Positions 13,075 through 25,093 of a stretch of DNA of 64,000 nt are shown in pieces. Each line of letters begins with the position of its first letter. The first letter of the stretch is position 1. Under the pieces are notes generated by a model. It had not been told where the DNA came from and did no database searches. It was given only the letters and a program-made list of their open reading frames with translations. This stretch comes from Diphasiastrum complanatum (lineage: Eukaryota; Streptophyta; Lycopodiopsida; Lycopodiales; Lycopodiaceae): contig CM055098.1 in NCBI GenBank assembly GCA_029204225.1, forward strand, positions 11,985,552-12,049,551, in the 5' to 3' direction. Made by a program: the position numbers and the translations under genes.

Positions 13075-16000
13075 TCCATGGGTGGATATTTGTTAGAATC
13101 TAGTGAGAGACATCCACAAATTATTCCATATGGAAAGTGAGGATGGAATTACTATTTGAGAGCCATGACCTCTATGATATTGTTCTAGGAGTTGAGGAAC
13201 AACCTCAAGGATCTCAAGAACAATTGAAATAAAAGAAGAGGGTTAGATTAGCCTTGCATTGCTTAAAGATGAATGTAAGCAATGATCTCCTGAAAGAGGT
13301 ATCTTCTTGTGCCTCATCCAAAGAGGCTTGGGATTCACTAAAGAACATTTATGAATCCAACAACACCTCTAGAGTACTCATGCTAAGGAATCAAGTACTC
13401 CAAAGCATAAAGGAAAATGTAAAAAGGGACAAGAATATGTCCTAAAAATCAAATCTTTAAATAAAGAATTGGGCTCAATTGGAGACAAAATCCAAGATCA
13501 AGAATTAGTACAAGTCATTTTGAATGGGCTTGGTGATGAGTTCACCAATCTTGTTCAATCATTTTCCATTCAAGACCAACCTCCAACCATTGACAAGTTA
13601 CATAATGTACTTGTGCCCAAGGAGAGTAGAATTCTACATCTCAAAGCTAGGATGGGGTCTATGTCACTACAAGGTGGTGATGAAAAAGCAAATTTCACAT
13701 CCAAAGGCAAAATGAAGTCCTAACCATTCAAGAAGCACCAAGGGGACGCTTTGCTTCAGAATGCTTTAAGAAGCACAAGTGAATGGAGATCAAGGCAACC
13801 TTGCACAAGAGGAGGAGGAAGAGGATGGTTTCAGCACATCCTTAATGGTAGCATCAAATCTAACATCAAGCAAAGAGACATGGTGGATTGATAGTGGGAA
13901 TAGTTCCCACATGTCATTTAACAAGCAATTTTTCTCTACTTTACTTTCTTGTAATGATTCTAAGAAATCTATCTACACTGCTAGTGATCAAGAATGTAAA
14001 ATAGATGGTATTGAATCTATTCCATTATGCTTAGGATAGATCTAGATAATGTCTTGTATGTTCCAACCATTACTCAAAATTTGCTTAGTGTTGGACAATG
14101 GATAATGGACTAGATGTACATTTCAACAATGGAGTGTGTTCCATCTTGAAAAGTGATAAGTGCGTAGCTAGTGGCATTAAGCAAGGCGGACTTTTTAAGT
14201 TGGATGCTAATGTGGCCATTGAAAGTGTGAACATGGTTAGGGAGGAGATGACACAAGTGAAGCTATGGCATAAAAGATTAGGCCATCCTAATCTTCAAGC
14301 AATGGAATCTATGGCCTCCAAGGAGCTTGCTCTCGGCCTCCCCAAATCATTCTCAAGATGTGGCAAAGTGTGTGAGGCTTGTGGCCTTGCAAAGTCTCAT
14401 AAGACATCCTACAAGATAACCTTGTCAAGATCTACCTCTCCTTTAGATCTCATTCATTCGGGATGTACACTCTTTTTCTCATGAAAGTATTGGAGGTGCT
14501 TTAATGTATGTGACTTTCATAGATGATTGTACTAGATATGCTTATAGAACTATCATCAAAGAAAAGTCTTGTATATGAAGCTTTTGTAGAGTTTAAATAT
14601 CTTATTGAGAATCAACTTAGATGTAGCATCAAAGTTCTAAGATGTGATAGTGGAGGAGAATATGTCTCCGATAGGATGAGAGATTTTTGTAAGTATAATG
14701 GCATTAAAAGAGAGAACACATATACCTACACCCCCCAGCAAAATGGGATGGCCGAGAGGAAAACTAGAAGCCTATGTGAGTATGCAAAGTCTTTGAGGCT
14801 AGATGCATCTATACCCATCTCATTTTGGGGAGAGGCCATAACATGTGCTAACTATTTATGTAATAGGCTTCCAAATAGTGCCATTGATGGGATCTCACCA
14901 TATCAAACTTTGTATGGTAATAAGCCTAATGTAAAAGATTTGAAAGTGTTTGGATGTATTTGTTATCTCCACATTCCTTTGGAAACTAGAAAGAAAGAGG
15001 ATGCAACTTCTTTCAAAGGAATTTTTGTTGGCTATAGTGAAAATAGCAAAAGTTATAGGATTTTTCTATCCTATTTCAATAAAGGTAAAAGTTAGTAAGG
15101 ATGTCTTATTTGATGAATCTCAATGTTCCAAGTTCCATTCAAGTGCATCTAATCCTTTATGTGTCCAAGATCTTGCAAGTCCCGAGGAGGAGCTTCATGA
15201 AGATGTGCTTTTGGAGGATCAATCTCAAGAGCCAAAGGGCCTGAGGAGATCTACAAGGAACAAGGTCGAGCCATCAAGGCTTACCTACCTTGAGAAGGGA
15301 AAAAGTTCCTACTACCTCTTACGACTTTCTAACCACAATGCTTGATGAGCCATCAAGTTTTGAAGATGTTAGTAAATCACATGTTTGGAGAGAGGCATTG
15401 CAAGTAGAGTTTGATGCTTTAGTAGATAATCAAACTTGGAATCTTGTATACCTTCCATATGAGAAGAAGCCACTTGCATGTAAGTGGATTTATAAATTAA
15501 AGTACAATCAAGATGGATCTATAAATAAGTACGAAGCTAGACTTGTTGCTAAAGGGTTTCTTCAAACTAAAGGCATAGATTATGAAGAAACATTTGCTCC
15601 TGTAGCAAAGCTTGTAACTATTAGATTGATCATTTGTATTGCTACTTTGTTCAAATGGGATCTCTTTCAAATGGATGTGACCAATGCATTTCTTAATGGC
15701 TCCTTGGAGGAGGAGATATAAACGTTGCAACCCAAGGGCTTCATCAAGGATGGAGAAGAAGACAAGGTTTGTCACTTGAAGAAGAGCCTATATGGTCTTA
15801 AGCAAGCACCTAGAGCTTGGTACTCTAGGTTGCATAACTATCTCTAATCTCTTGGCTTTGTGATTAGTTCTTATGAACCTTCTTTGTACACAAGTGTAAT
15901 GATGGAAAGATCATCATATTGGTTCTTTATGTTGATGATATCATATTGACAGGAAATGATGGTGAAGACATAAGAAAATTAAAGTTGCATTGTCTAATGA

Positions 16001-16896
16001 ATTCAAGATGATAGATTTAGAACTTTTTAAGTTCATACTTGGAATAGAAGTTTCAAGAGGTAGTGATTTCACTTTTATAAGTCAATCAAAGTATGTTACT
16101 TCCATTCTTGAAAGGTTTGGCATGAAAGATTGTAACGGGATTGACACCCCTATGGAGCATGTTGTTAAAGTTTCTAGTGATGGTGATGAAGCATCCTTTG
16201 AGGACATCACACTCTTTAGAAAGCTTATAGGCTCCTTAATCTATTTGATAATCACTAGACCAAATTTGAGTTATTGTGTAAGCAAGTTAAGTCAACACCT
16301 GCAAGGTCCTTTGATACATCATTGGAAAAGTGCCAAAAGAGTACTTAGATATATCTCTTCTACTAGATTTTTTGGCATTCTCTATCAAGGATCTAACTTG
16401 CACTTGAAGGCATACTCAGATTCAGATTTTGCAGGAGACAAGATGGATAGGAGATCCATAAGTGCAATTGCTACTTTCCTTTGTGAAGGAGTGATATCTT
16501 GGTTTTCCAAAAAGCAAGATACTATCTCACTTTCCTCTTGTAAAGTCAAGTACAAGGCCTTAACTTCAACAAAAAAAAGAACTCTTTTGGCTAAGAAGAC
16601 TTTTGGAGGAGCTTCAAGTGATGAAGGCCGAGGATATCCCTTGCATTTATTGTGACAATCAAGCATCTCAACAAATTGCTACAAATCCCACTTTCCATGC
16701 TAGAACAAAGCATATTGAGATAGCTCATCACTTTGTGAGGGAGAAGGTGCAATCCAAGGAGGTACAACTTCATCATGTGCCATCATCCGAGTGCATAGCT
16801 GATATCTTAACCAAGCCTTTGGCTAAAAATCCATTCTTAAAATTAAGATTTGCTCTTGGAATTGTAGATAGATGTACATTGGACTTACGAAGTTAG
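13075..16896 (+). pseudogene. Copia Gag-Pol relic with many frame breaks
   Basis: Gag remains include LLESSE near 13,095 and KMNVSNDLLKEV at 13,264. The zinc knuckle region near 13,740 has lost most cysteines. The protease motif is WWIDSGNSSHM (13,881) with Asn instead of Ala. The integrase finger is WHKRLGHPN (14,266), the core has RCDSGGEYV and NGMAERKTRS, and the C-terminal part KGIFVGYS. RT has CKWIYKLKYN, MDVTNAFLNG, a stop in place of the usual YMEQ segment (15,719-15,721), then [11 protein letters not shown] and YVDDII. RNase H keeps SDSDFAGDKMDRRS, SSCKVKYKA (catalytic Glu lost) and YCDNQAS. At least eight stops or frameshifts are present. Confidence 0.85.
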
Positions 16897-16899
16897 AAT

Positions 16900-16909
16900 T
16901 GAGGAGGAG
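16900..16909 (+). other. Polypurine tract
   Basis: GAGGAGGAG directly precedes TGTTGAAATTG, the start of the 3' LTR, a few bases after the pol relic ends. Confidence 0.65.
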
Positions 16910-17803
16910 TGTTGAAATTGTCACTTCCAACTTGGTTAATATAATTGTTAATCTTGAGATCTAAGTTCATGATGAGATATCACATGTGTGGAGCATGTTC
17001 CCATGTGTGAAAGAAAGTAAAAAAATGTACTTGTATATATCTAGACTCATTTTAGATCAATCTACATAAGTGTGAACTTGACTTTTGACTAGAATCTAAG
17101 AAAAAATAATTTTGGTCAATTTCCTTGTAATTAGCTTGCACTTCCATGTGAATGAGTAAATTCTCCCACATGTCAAGATGTTGTTCACACATGTGGATCA
17201 GGATGTACTTGATTAGATGTGCATATTCACACGCTCTCAAGAAGATATTAGTAGCGGGAGGAGAAGGAGAGGATAATTTTTTGGTTAGGGAATATTCCTA
17301 TTTTTGTAGAGACTAGCTTTTGGATTCTAGCTAGTAGGAATAGCCAACTTTGATCTATGAGCATATCTTGCTCCCATTGGTGAATCTACATGATGTGGAA
17401 CTCCCCACATGTGTGAAGACCTACTGGACCAATATACAGGTCATTCATATACTTGATCTATAAAGAGATCACCAAATCTAATGAGAAGCTGATGAGAAAT
17501 TTCCATTCTAGCAATTTGCTTGTGATTTACACATTTGTCTTGTGATTTTATGCTTGTAAGCTATCATATGAGTTTAGTACTCTGCTCTTTGGTCACAATC
17601 CGTACAATGATTGTTTTCCACATGTGTGAAGCCACCCTTGATAGTTTTTTGGTATTACATCTTGATCTTGCTAAATGGTTTGAGATTTGCATCTAGATCA
17701 AGATCTAGTCATTAGGACTTGATAAATCCTTTGTTTGGCAATCAATAACTCTTGTAGATTGATTAGTACAATCAATCATTGTCCTAAAATAAAAAATTTC
17801 ACA
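16910..17803 (+). repeat. Probable 3' LTR (right end tentative)
   Basis: Begins TGTTGAAATTGTCAC after the polypurine tract; a likely end is AATTTCACA at 17,795-17,803, giving about 894 bp. It contains at least four CACATGTGTG-like motifs (16,981, 17,184, 17,405 and 17,617). No 5' partner exists in the window, so the right end is inferred from the TG..CA rule. Confidence 0.5.
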
Positions 17804-17897
17804 CCCACAACATCAATATAGAATCTACCATGTTTTTGGCTTCATTCCATGATTTCTGTCAAAGTTTCATAATTCCGATCCAATTACTTGGCATAGT

Positions 17898-18278
17898 TCA
17901 TTGAGTAATTGAGTGCATTGTGAAGGTCAAATCTCTCACACATGTTATGTTGCATGGAAAAGTGATGGCAAGTTCATCTGCCACGTTTAATTGCGGTTTA
18001 GAGCTTAGAGTGACACACGTTATGGGGAGTAAAAGAGTGATGGCAAATTCATCTACGCTAAATTGTAGTTTAGAGCCAACAGTGCGGCTACGTTCAATAC
18101 CTTCAATCACTGACGCACCACTACCAAGCTTGTCTGCTTTGATGTAGAGCCCATCGAGAAATGCCACTACCTCTGCACTCATTTCAAAAACTTTACAATG
18201 ACATTCCTTTTGATTTAGAGTTGGGTTTGTTGGATTTATTTGTGGGGGCTGGAATACGAAGCCTAAGGGGCATTTCAA
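17898..18278 (-). pseudogene. Amaranthin-like lectin relic (C-terminal part of domain)
   Basis: Minus-strand frame of 126 codons that aligns with the lectin at 1-773. NPTLNQKECHCKVF matches DPSIAQDRACYFRV, FLDGLYIKAD matches LVDDLYLKRY, and LQFSVDEFAITLLLPITCV matches MQFTAADDTAITLPRYIML. The last segment is tandemly duplicated (VADELAITFPCNITC follows). Only the second half of one domain is present. The first half matching it is at 19,195-19,419, separated by about 900 bp of unrelated sequence. A TATATAC lies about 60 bp before the first Met, as in the intact gene, but expression of this fragment is speculative. Confidence 0.62.
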
Positions 18279-19194
18279 TGGAGCCTGGGAGAATTAAGGA
18301 AAGAAGCGCCTTATAGAGAAAGAGCCTATGTATATAATAATTGGTTTAATTATGGCAACTTGCATGTATAAGCCCATCTTGAAGTGCCCATCAATAGCTA
18401 GTTACGTCAGGCCCCAAGTATGGCATCCTGCGTGCATAAGTCCAACTTGTGGTGCCATTAGTCACTAGGGGCAAGAAAACAATTTGGGAAAGTCTCAAGG
18501 TTTTAGCTTAGACTTAAAAAAGTTTGTAAAAGTCAAAGTCAATTTTTTTAAAATGGAACTTGCATTGCATATTGAGACTTCAACGACTATCGACAATGAA
18601 ACGCTTGACTCCAAATAGTCAAAGGCTCCTCACACCCACTTCATGTACTGTGCAACTACCTTGATAATGACAGCAACAGCCGTGATCTACTCAAGATGAC
18701 ACAACAACTCTATTCCCTTTTCTTGTACATCATCTACACTAATGTAAAATGCATATAGATTATGATTATTGTAACATTTCCTGTGCAAGTAATAAGAGAC
18801 AAACATTGTAGACGCTTTCGTCCATCAATTTTTATTTTTCAGACTGATTGTCAGTAATAAGCTCATAGCTTTTACAAATTGGAGTTAGCTTCCTGAGCAT
18901 GCGGTTTCACCTACTATTGTCTTGTGCTCATAGCATCAATCTGACTTGTATTTTCATACATATTAATCTGAATCGACTATTGTCTTATTGTTGTGTTTAG
19001 ATCTCTATCAGTGTTTCATGCAATTCCAGTTTTTGTCCGATTTTCTAATTGCTTTGTTTGACTTTCTAGTCTTCTGCTTCCGCAAACCACAAAGCAACTC
19101 TGATTATTTGCGTTTGCCTAAGGAAGTCATAGTGCATGCATCGAGGATCTGATCCCTTATTTATCTCTCAAATAGAAGGAGAGGCATAGATTCC
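18279..19194. other. Unassigned insertion between lectin halves
   Basis: Separates the two lectin half-domain relics. 18,355-18,475 contains an imperfect short duplication (ATGGCAACTTGCATGTATAAGCCC / ATGGCATCCTGCGTGCATAAGTCC in outline). No protein or terminal repeat was recognised; it could be a large intron or an insertion. Confidence 0.3.
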
Positions 19195-19455
19195 CTACAG
19201 GGTTCCCTTCAAGATTTGCCAGAATCCAACCTTCCTTGTCTCAACTCTAGGATTGCCATTTTGTGAGTGAATCATTGTCTTATTTTCCATTATGTGAAGG
19301 ACCTCATGCATTGTTATGCATGTTGTTTCACTTGACAACTTGGCAAGGTATGGAATCCCCTCAAAGACGAAGACCGACATGTAGACCAAGGGGGCATTGA
19401 GTCTCAGGTAGACATGCCCTTAGAATGAGCCTGAAGCACAACTTGTGTCCAAAAA
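19195..19455 (-). pseudogene. Amaranthin-like lectin relic (N-terminal part of domain)
   Basis: Minus-strand translation gives GHVYLRLNAPL, then GIPYLAKLSS and TMHEV, aligning in order with GHDLYLALAPL, GVPYLTFTAQ and THEV of the lectin at 1-773. Upstream, QVVLQAHSKG in another frame corresponds to YIALKPGPQDG, showing a frameshift near 19,420. It ends at a stop at 19,195. Confidence 0.55.
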
Positions 19456-19489
19456 CTCGATGATTCACACACATAAATAGAGCTTTCAC

Positions 19490-20560
19490 TTGTCACTTGA
19501 GATTGCTCATAGAGTGATCGACTTCAAGGGATCTTGAGCTTACAACACTCAGAATTTTAAGCTTACAACATTCAAATTGCTTGAGTTTGACATCTTATCA
19601 ATGGAATTGTCCCTTACCACACAATTTAGCTAAAGTTGATGTCGATCACTCTAGATAGAGACACTTTGGCCCTTATTACATGAGATTATCCATTGAGTAT
19701 CTAAGAATTATTGAGAATGGAAAAGCTATGATAAAACACACCACACACACCATTTATTGAGTTATTGTAAATACCATTAAAAAATTGCGAAATTGAAGAA
19801 TGATCACTCAGTTGAACATGGCTCGTTAACTGCTACTATAAGTGGTAACAAGCATTAAGCTATAACTTGATGAAGTCAAAGTAGATGTAGAAATGCGCTA
19901 CATATTCTAATAGTCAAAACTGACTTGGAAAATTCTGGTACACAAATGTATTAGGAAAGATAATACTTCCAGTAAAGAGAAATCTCTATCTAATTTTCTA
20001 AAGCTCAACATGAATAGCTTTCCCTACAACATAATATAACTCAAAGTTGATGTCTATCAATTGAGATAGAGGGACCCTTATCATTCAAGATTATCCATTG
20101 AATTATGATCAACTTAAGAGCATATTGAGTTTAGGACATTCAAGTTCGGTACATTGAAATTGCTTGAGTTCTGCCCATTATCGATGGAATTTACAAATAT
20201 TACAAGAGATATCACAAACTTGATGTCTACCACCCAAGATAGCTAACTTTTGGCACTTACCACTTAAGGTTTTCAATTGAGTGATCAAATTAGAGGAATC
20301 TTGATTATAGTACATTCAGATAGCTCGAGTTTGATCCCTCATTTACCAAATTGGCCACTATCATTGAAGATAAATAAAATTGATGTCTATTACTTGAGAT
20401 AGCTCAAATTTGATGTCAATCACCACAATGCAATTTTGAAACTTATGATTCAAGGTTGTCCATTAAGTGATCAAATTGAAAGAATATTGAGATTCCGACT
20501 GTATAGAAAACTCACATTTGATGTCTAACACTTGTGATAATGAGGCTTGGGTGATGCAAT
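19490..20560. repeat. Diverged tandem repeats, ~140-170 bp units
   Basis: Starts of the phrase TTGATGTCTA..ACTTGAGATAG recur at about 19,630, 20,049, 20,220, 20,380 and 20,519. They are followed by TTCAAGATT, TCCATTGAGTGATCAA, ATATTGAGTTTAGGACATTC and TTGAGTTTGA. One more diverged copy lies at 21,140-21,250. The repeats fill the space between lectin relics and are non-coding. Confidence 0.6.
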
Positions 20561-20786
20561 GAAAGGGGCTTCACACCTTTAAGAACTTTCGGCATGGCAC
20601 CGAATGGTTGAATCTCATAGTATAGGCCATAGATTGAATCCCGACTCAAGTCCTTGGGATGCTCGGATAGTCCAACTAGTTCCTTTCACCGTAGCCTGAA
20701 CTAGATAAGGTTCCGAAATGGAGTCGTCCTCTTACAATATTTTTCCTTAGGGGCCTGGGGCCTATCATGCATTGCAATGGGTCATA

Positions 20787-21021
20787 ATTGGATAGACATT
20801 CCTTTTAATTTAGAGTTGGATTCCCTTTATGATTTGCTAGAATCTAACCTTCCTTGTCTCGACTCCAGAATTGGCCATTTTTGTGCATGAATCACTGCGA
20901 TCTTATTGTCCATGATATGAACCTCATGCATTGTTAAGCATGTCTTTTCACTTGACAGCTTGGCAAGGTATGGACTCCCCTCAAAGATGAAGACCGGCAT
21001 GTAGAGACCAAGAGAAAGCAT
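20787..21021 (-). pseudogene. Amaranthin-like lectin relic
   Basis: Minus strand reads GSPYLAKLSS and TMHEV, then after a frameshift NPTLN-stop-KEC. Here both halves of the motif order seen in 19,195 and 18,278 are contiguous, which supports that those two once formed one domain. It is about 80% similar by eye to 19,195-19,389. It is broken by a frameshift and stop and lacks the domain end. Confidence 0.55.
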
Positions 21022-22842
21022 TATTGGTGGATTGAAATCATTTGTTAAGACCTGCTATTGGCTTTTGCAAGGGTAGGCATTCAGAATCTGAAAAGGTTAT
21101 GTAAAGGCATCTAAATAGCTCAAGTTTATGATTTTGGTCTTATCACTCAAGATAGTTCATCAAGTAACTGAATTGGACCAATATTGAGTTTAGGGCACAT
21201 AAATTATTCAAATTTGACTCTATGTCAATGGAATTACATCACATAATTTTCCCAGATGAATCCAAATGATTCACAAATTATGTGTCTTACAAACAATACA
21301 CACAAAACAAACAATTTTTGGTGAGTTCTATTCACACTATCCATTTTACCAATTAACTTCCACATGAGTAAATCAACTACTCAAGCTAATTGCTCATGAT
21401 TTAGAAATCTTAAATGTCTAGGTGCAGATCTTAATTGTACTGTAGAACACCACATTTAGACCCATATCCAAATCACTTATAAGTCAACCTATAGATCTAT
21501 CAGAACAATTATGTTAACTCTCCAAGTAATTGTCAACACAATACTTGATCATATGTCTATGTTCAACAACTAGGTTAAGTGCACCAGATTATCTTAAAAC
21601 CAGGAATACATAGTAGATCCTGTGAAGTTTTTAGCACATGTGAACTTCACCACACACCCTACAGGATCTTACTGAGGTGTTGTGATTGCACAAGATTGAT
21701 CAAAGAACAGTATGCTTGAAAAATCTAAGGCAAGAGCACAATGGCATACATCAAATGAAAAAATATAACTCTTCACTATGAGAAATGAATGTCAGAAATA
21801 ATTCTAAGTGTTCATTATGGGAAAAAGAGGCTGCTCTCATGTAGAGAGAGAAAATCATACATAGAAAACTCAGGTAGAGAGAGAATGAGTCCAAAACACC
21901 AAAATCTCAATATTCACCATATGGCAAAACATGCCTAGCTTTCCCTACATGAGAGAGACTCGAATTCCTACAGTGGATTTGCATGGAAAGTCCACTTAAC
22001 TGAACTAATTCACCTACCAAAGATCCACATGTGTAACTGCATGCATGTATGGTGCATATACTGCATGTCAACTCATAAAATTGCCTAGACATGTGTAGAT
22101 CACAGAAACTACTTATGTTGCATGCACTAATTGCATGTGGCTTGCATGCATACAATAAGACTTTGCATGCTATCAAAACATCTGCATGTCATTACAATTG
22201 AACCTATCTAACTCAAATATGAGCTACACTAGAAGGATATGTGCTCAATTCACACTCCTTATATGTACAACATGAAATCTAGTGGAAATTATCATGGACA
22301 TGACCCCAAACTCGAGATAGGAAGATAATATTTTAATAATCTTCACAGATCCAAACTCACATAGACATAGTAGTTAGGATAATAAAATTATTCTCCAAAG
22401 ATTCTCCCATTTAAGGTCAAGAGAATAGGTAATTCAATTCTCAACTGTCGATTTAGGTAGATTTACAAAAAAACCCCTTTTAGATTCGACCAAAGCTTTG
22501 ATTACATTTTTGCAAAGGCCTTAGAAAAAACCGGGCTATGTAACTATAAAACCGTTTTGAATAGCAATGCATTCACTTAAATGCACCCCATTTTCAAAAC
22601 TATGAAATCAATGCTACACATGGTTACTGACATGCACAACTCAGTGAACTAACTGAGACATGCAACCAACAGGGTCAGGTCCTCCACTCACCATGCATCT
22701 CGTTCACTTTTAGGAAAAAGAGAAAACAAAGAAGTCAAATAAAAAAACTTCAAGCATGTTAGTTAAGGCCCCTCACCCATTTAAACCCTAAAAGGACTTT
22801 TGGTTCCCACAGCCGTCAAAAGGCTTCCCAGCCGCGACCTCC

Positions 22843-22845
<3 letters not shown>
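21022..22845. other. Non-coding stretch with RY-motif cluster
   Basis: No gene recognised. 22,029-22,195 has about seven GCATG/CATGCA (RY-type) motifs in 170 bp. AAGGAG followed by TGTGAATTGAGC on the minus strand (about 22,237-22,255) could be a polypurine tract and LTR start, without other support. Confidence 0.35.

Positions 22846-22897
<52 letters not shown>
22846..22897. repeat. (GA)n microsatellite
   Basis: 52 bp of GA units. The following stretch 22,898-24,087 holds no recognisable gene. Confidence 0.95.
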
Positions 22898-22900
<3 letters not shown>

Positions 22901-24087
22901 TGCAGGACAGGAGGCTGGATCAATTGCTCCAATCAACTCTATCGCTACAGTCACTACAAAAGAAAGTTTCTACAATCTACACCACTCCACCATAACCCAT
23001 AAAGGATCATGAGGAGGTTCAATCAACGCTTTTGGGAACTAATTTGTCAGTGACCTCTCCAATTCTCAAATTCGACCAACGACGATCTACTCCCAGTCGC
23101 CTACAGCCAACACCACTCCAGACAAATCCTTGTTTTTTTGGAATCTGAAATACAAGGAGGGAAACAGCTGTCTATCCCATCTTTTAGCTTGGTTGCTCTT
23201 TCTAGGCAAACCAACACTCGGGCGATTCAGTAGCAGGGAGAAGAACAACTGTCCAAAATGACCCGAATTCCACTAACTCGTGGCCACCAACGTTGCACAA
23301 CAGACTCTCTTCAACCACTGTTCACAATTTCAGATGACAGGATTATCCATTCACATAAGTTTATTCCCAAACACATATGCAGCTACATATTGCAGGGAGA
23401 TGTTTCTCATGGAACTCAAGCTCATGCAATCAACTATTCCAAACGATCATAATCGTTTCAACAAGGAATAATTAACAGATCAGGGTGCTCCAACCTCTAC
23501 AATCTTGTCTTTTTCTGCCAAAAAATTAGAGAACAATCACTCAACAATATCCAATCTCTGTTCACAGCTTTGCATGTTCTTTAAGTTTCAGAGGATTAGT
23601 TCTAAATTTACAAATCCTCATCATGCAATCAATTCAGTTCAAGCTCCCAGCTGCAGTAAGTCTATTAATTCCGGATAAATTGATCCTCACACCAATTTAT
23701 CAACAAACGTCTCGCAGCTTATCCTGAAACTAATTGTGTAAACATTAAGGACTCAAGTGAATTATTCAACTAACATATTTAAGCAACATGACAAGAAATA
23801 AATCTACCAAAGCAGATTATTTTACATCAAATGAAAGCATTCTCAAGGTTCTAGGAATTTGACAATGAAGTCTACACTAATTCATAGCATCTCTATGAAA
23901 TCAAACATGTAGAAGAGCACTCTACCACCATATTTGACAAGCATGTTTCAAACCGGAATTAATGAGTCCAACTCCAGAATTCCCTTGAGAAATTAGCACT
24001 CCAACCACGACATAAATCCAAGTGCTTCCAACTTCCAATACAGTGTAGAGCTTGTTTCCATCCCATCCAAGACCACATCTTAGTCAG

Positions 24088-24099
24088 GCTCCGATACCA
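24088..24099 (-). other. Primer-binding-site-like sequence
   Basis: Minus strand TGGTATCGGAGC, one mismatch from the initiator-Met PBS used by the copia elements here. It follows a candidate LTR end (CATAACA) with one extra T. Confidence 0.55.
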
Positions 24100-24100
24100 A

Positions 24101-24480
24101 TGTTATGATCACTAGGGACAATCCCCTAAGATGAGGATAGAAAAACACAAGAGAGAATGTGGAGCAAAACCACCCGACCAAACCTAGATCCCTCCTGGAG
24201 TTTCCTCCTGGATCTAGCCCCCAAGCCATGCCATGTGATAGCAAGAGGAGAAGAGCTCAACTGGTAACCTAGACCAAAAAGTCGTCGACGGAATAATCAC
24301 TACCTCAATATATAGAGAGTAGGATCCTGTGCATGAGTCCATGCAATTCCCATGCAAGTCAACTATAAATAAATCACAGCTCTTCATGCATACCTCCTGC
24401 CTATATTAGTCACATGTACATGCACTACTCCATATGTCTCAATTAGAGCGTCTGGGTCCTCTCAAAGTCATTAGTCACCA
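24101..24480 (-). repeat. Probable 5' LTR, non-coding element
   Basis: Begins TGTTATGATCAC next to the PBS. TATATATTG on the minus strand near 24,310 could be its TATA box. The segment CATGCACTACTCCATATG..AATTAGAGCGT (24,421-24,452) recurs in diverged form at 46,959-46,993. The outer boundary is uncertain. No gag-pol lies inside it (toward 22.9 kb), so the element may be non-autonomous or a lone remnant. Confidence 0.45.
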
Positions 24481-24750
24481 ACAAGCCTCGACGTGGAATT
24501 AAATCTCGGCGTGACCAATAATCTCAAACATTGGAGGGCCGATCTACCATATTACGACTATTCCATGTCCTTAGCTGAATATGGCCATAACAAGTCAACA
24601 CCTCGTGGAGCAATAGGGTTCAAGCTCTTTGGGGCTCTCACCATCTTTGACGTCCCATTCCATAGAACTTGGGTCTGGTCTGTTGCAGAGGACATTTCTC
24701 CATACTACAATTCGCACAACAAGAGGGTGAGCACGAACGGAAAACGTTGA
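24481..24750. other. Unassigned open stretch
   Basis: An 85-codon plus-strand frame (24,493-24,750) has ordinary composition but no recognised motif. It may be LTR U3 sequence, since the 47,036 region following the related LTR looks distantly similar. Confidence 0.2.
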
Positions 24751-24820
24751 TGCTCAAGTAGACATGCCCTTGAAATGAGCCTCAAGCACAACTTGTGTTC
24801 AAAAACTCGATAATTCATAG
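24751..24820 (-). pseudogene. Lectin N-terminal fragment
   Basis: Repeats 19,403-19,470 (TAGACATGCCCTT, GAGCCT..AAGCACAACTTGTGT, AAAAACTCGAT). Minus strand encodes QVVLEAHFKG and, frame-shifted, GHVYLS, the domain start seen in the lectin relic at 19.4 kb. Sequence after that diverges at once. Confidence 0.45.
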
Positions 24821-24979
24821 CAAGTTACAATTCACATTAGGACCACTACACAACCCCCTCACCTCTCGCAGGGAGGACCTTGAGACTGGACTTTTCCCTT
24901 ATACTTTTGGGTCGCCTCATATGAGTGGCCTGGCGGCAACATTGATTACCACCAAAAATTGGCGCTAACTTGAGTGCCA

Positions 24980-25093
<114 letters not shown>

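Larger units (their letters stand above)
13075..17803 (+). mobile_element. Decayed Ty1/copia element, 5' truncated
   Basis: Plus-strand gag-pol relic followed by a polypurine tract and a probable 3' LTR. Homology to the intact element begins near the Gag start codon. No 5' LTR or PBS exists upstream, where an opposite-strand copia fragment lies instead. The element is therefore 5' truncated and cannot transpose on its own. Confidence 0.8.

Noticed and set aside
19490-20560. CRISPR-like array
   Set aside because: Repeats are diverged, long and contiguous, in a plant genome; no short identical repeats with unique spacers.
20560-20760. Second tRNA-like/SINE candidate (GATTGAATCCCGACTC)
   Set aside because: No convincing A box, no flanking duplication.
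22780-22800. Telomere-type CCCTAAA
   Set aside because: A single copy only; no array.
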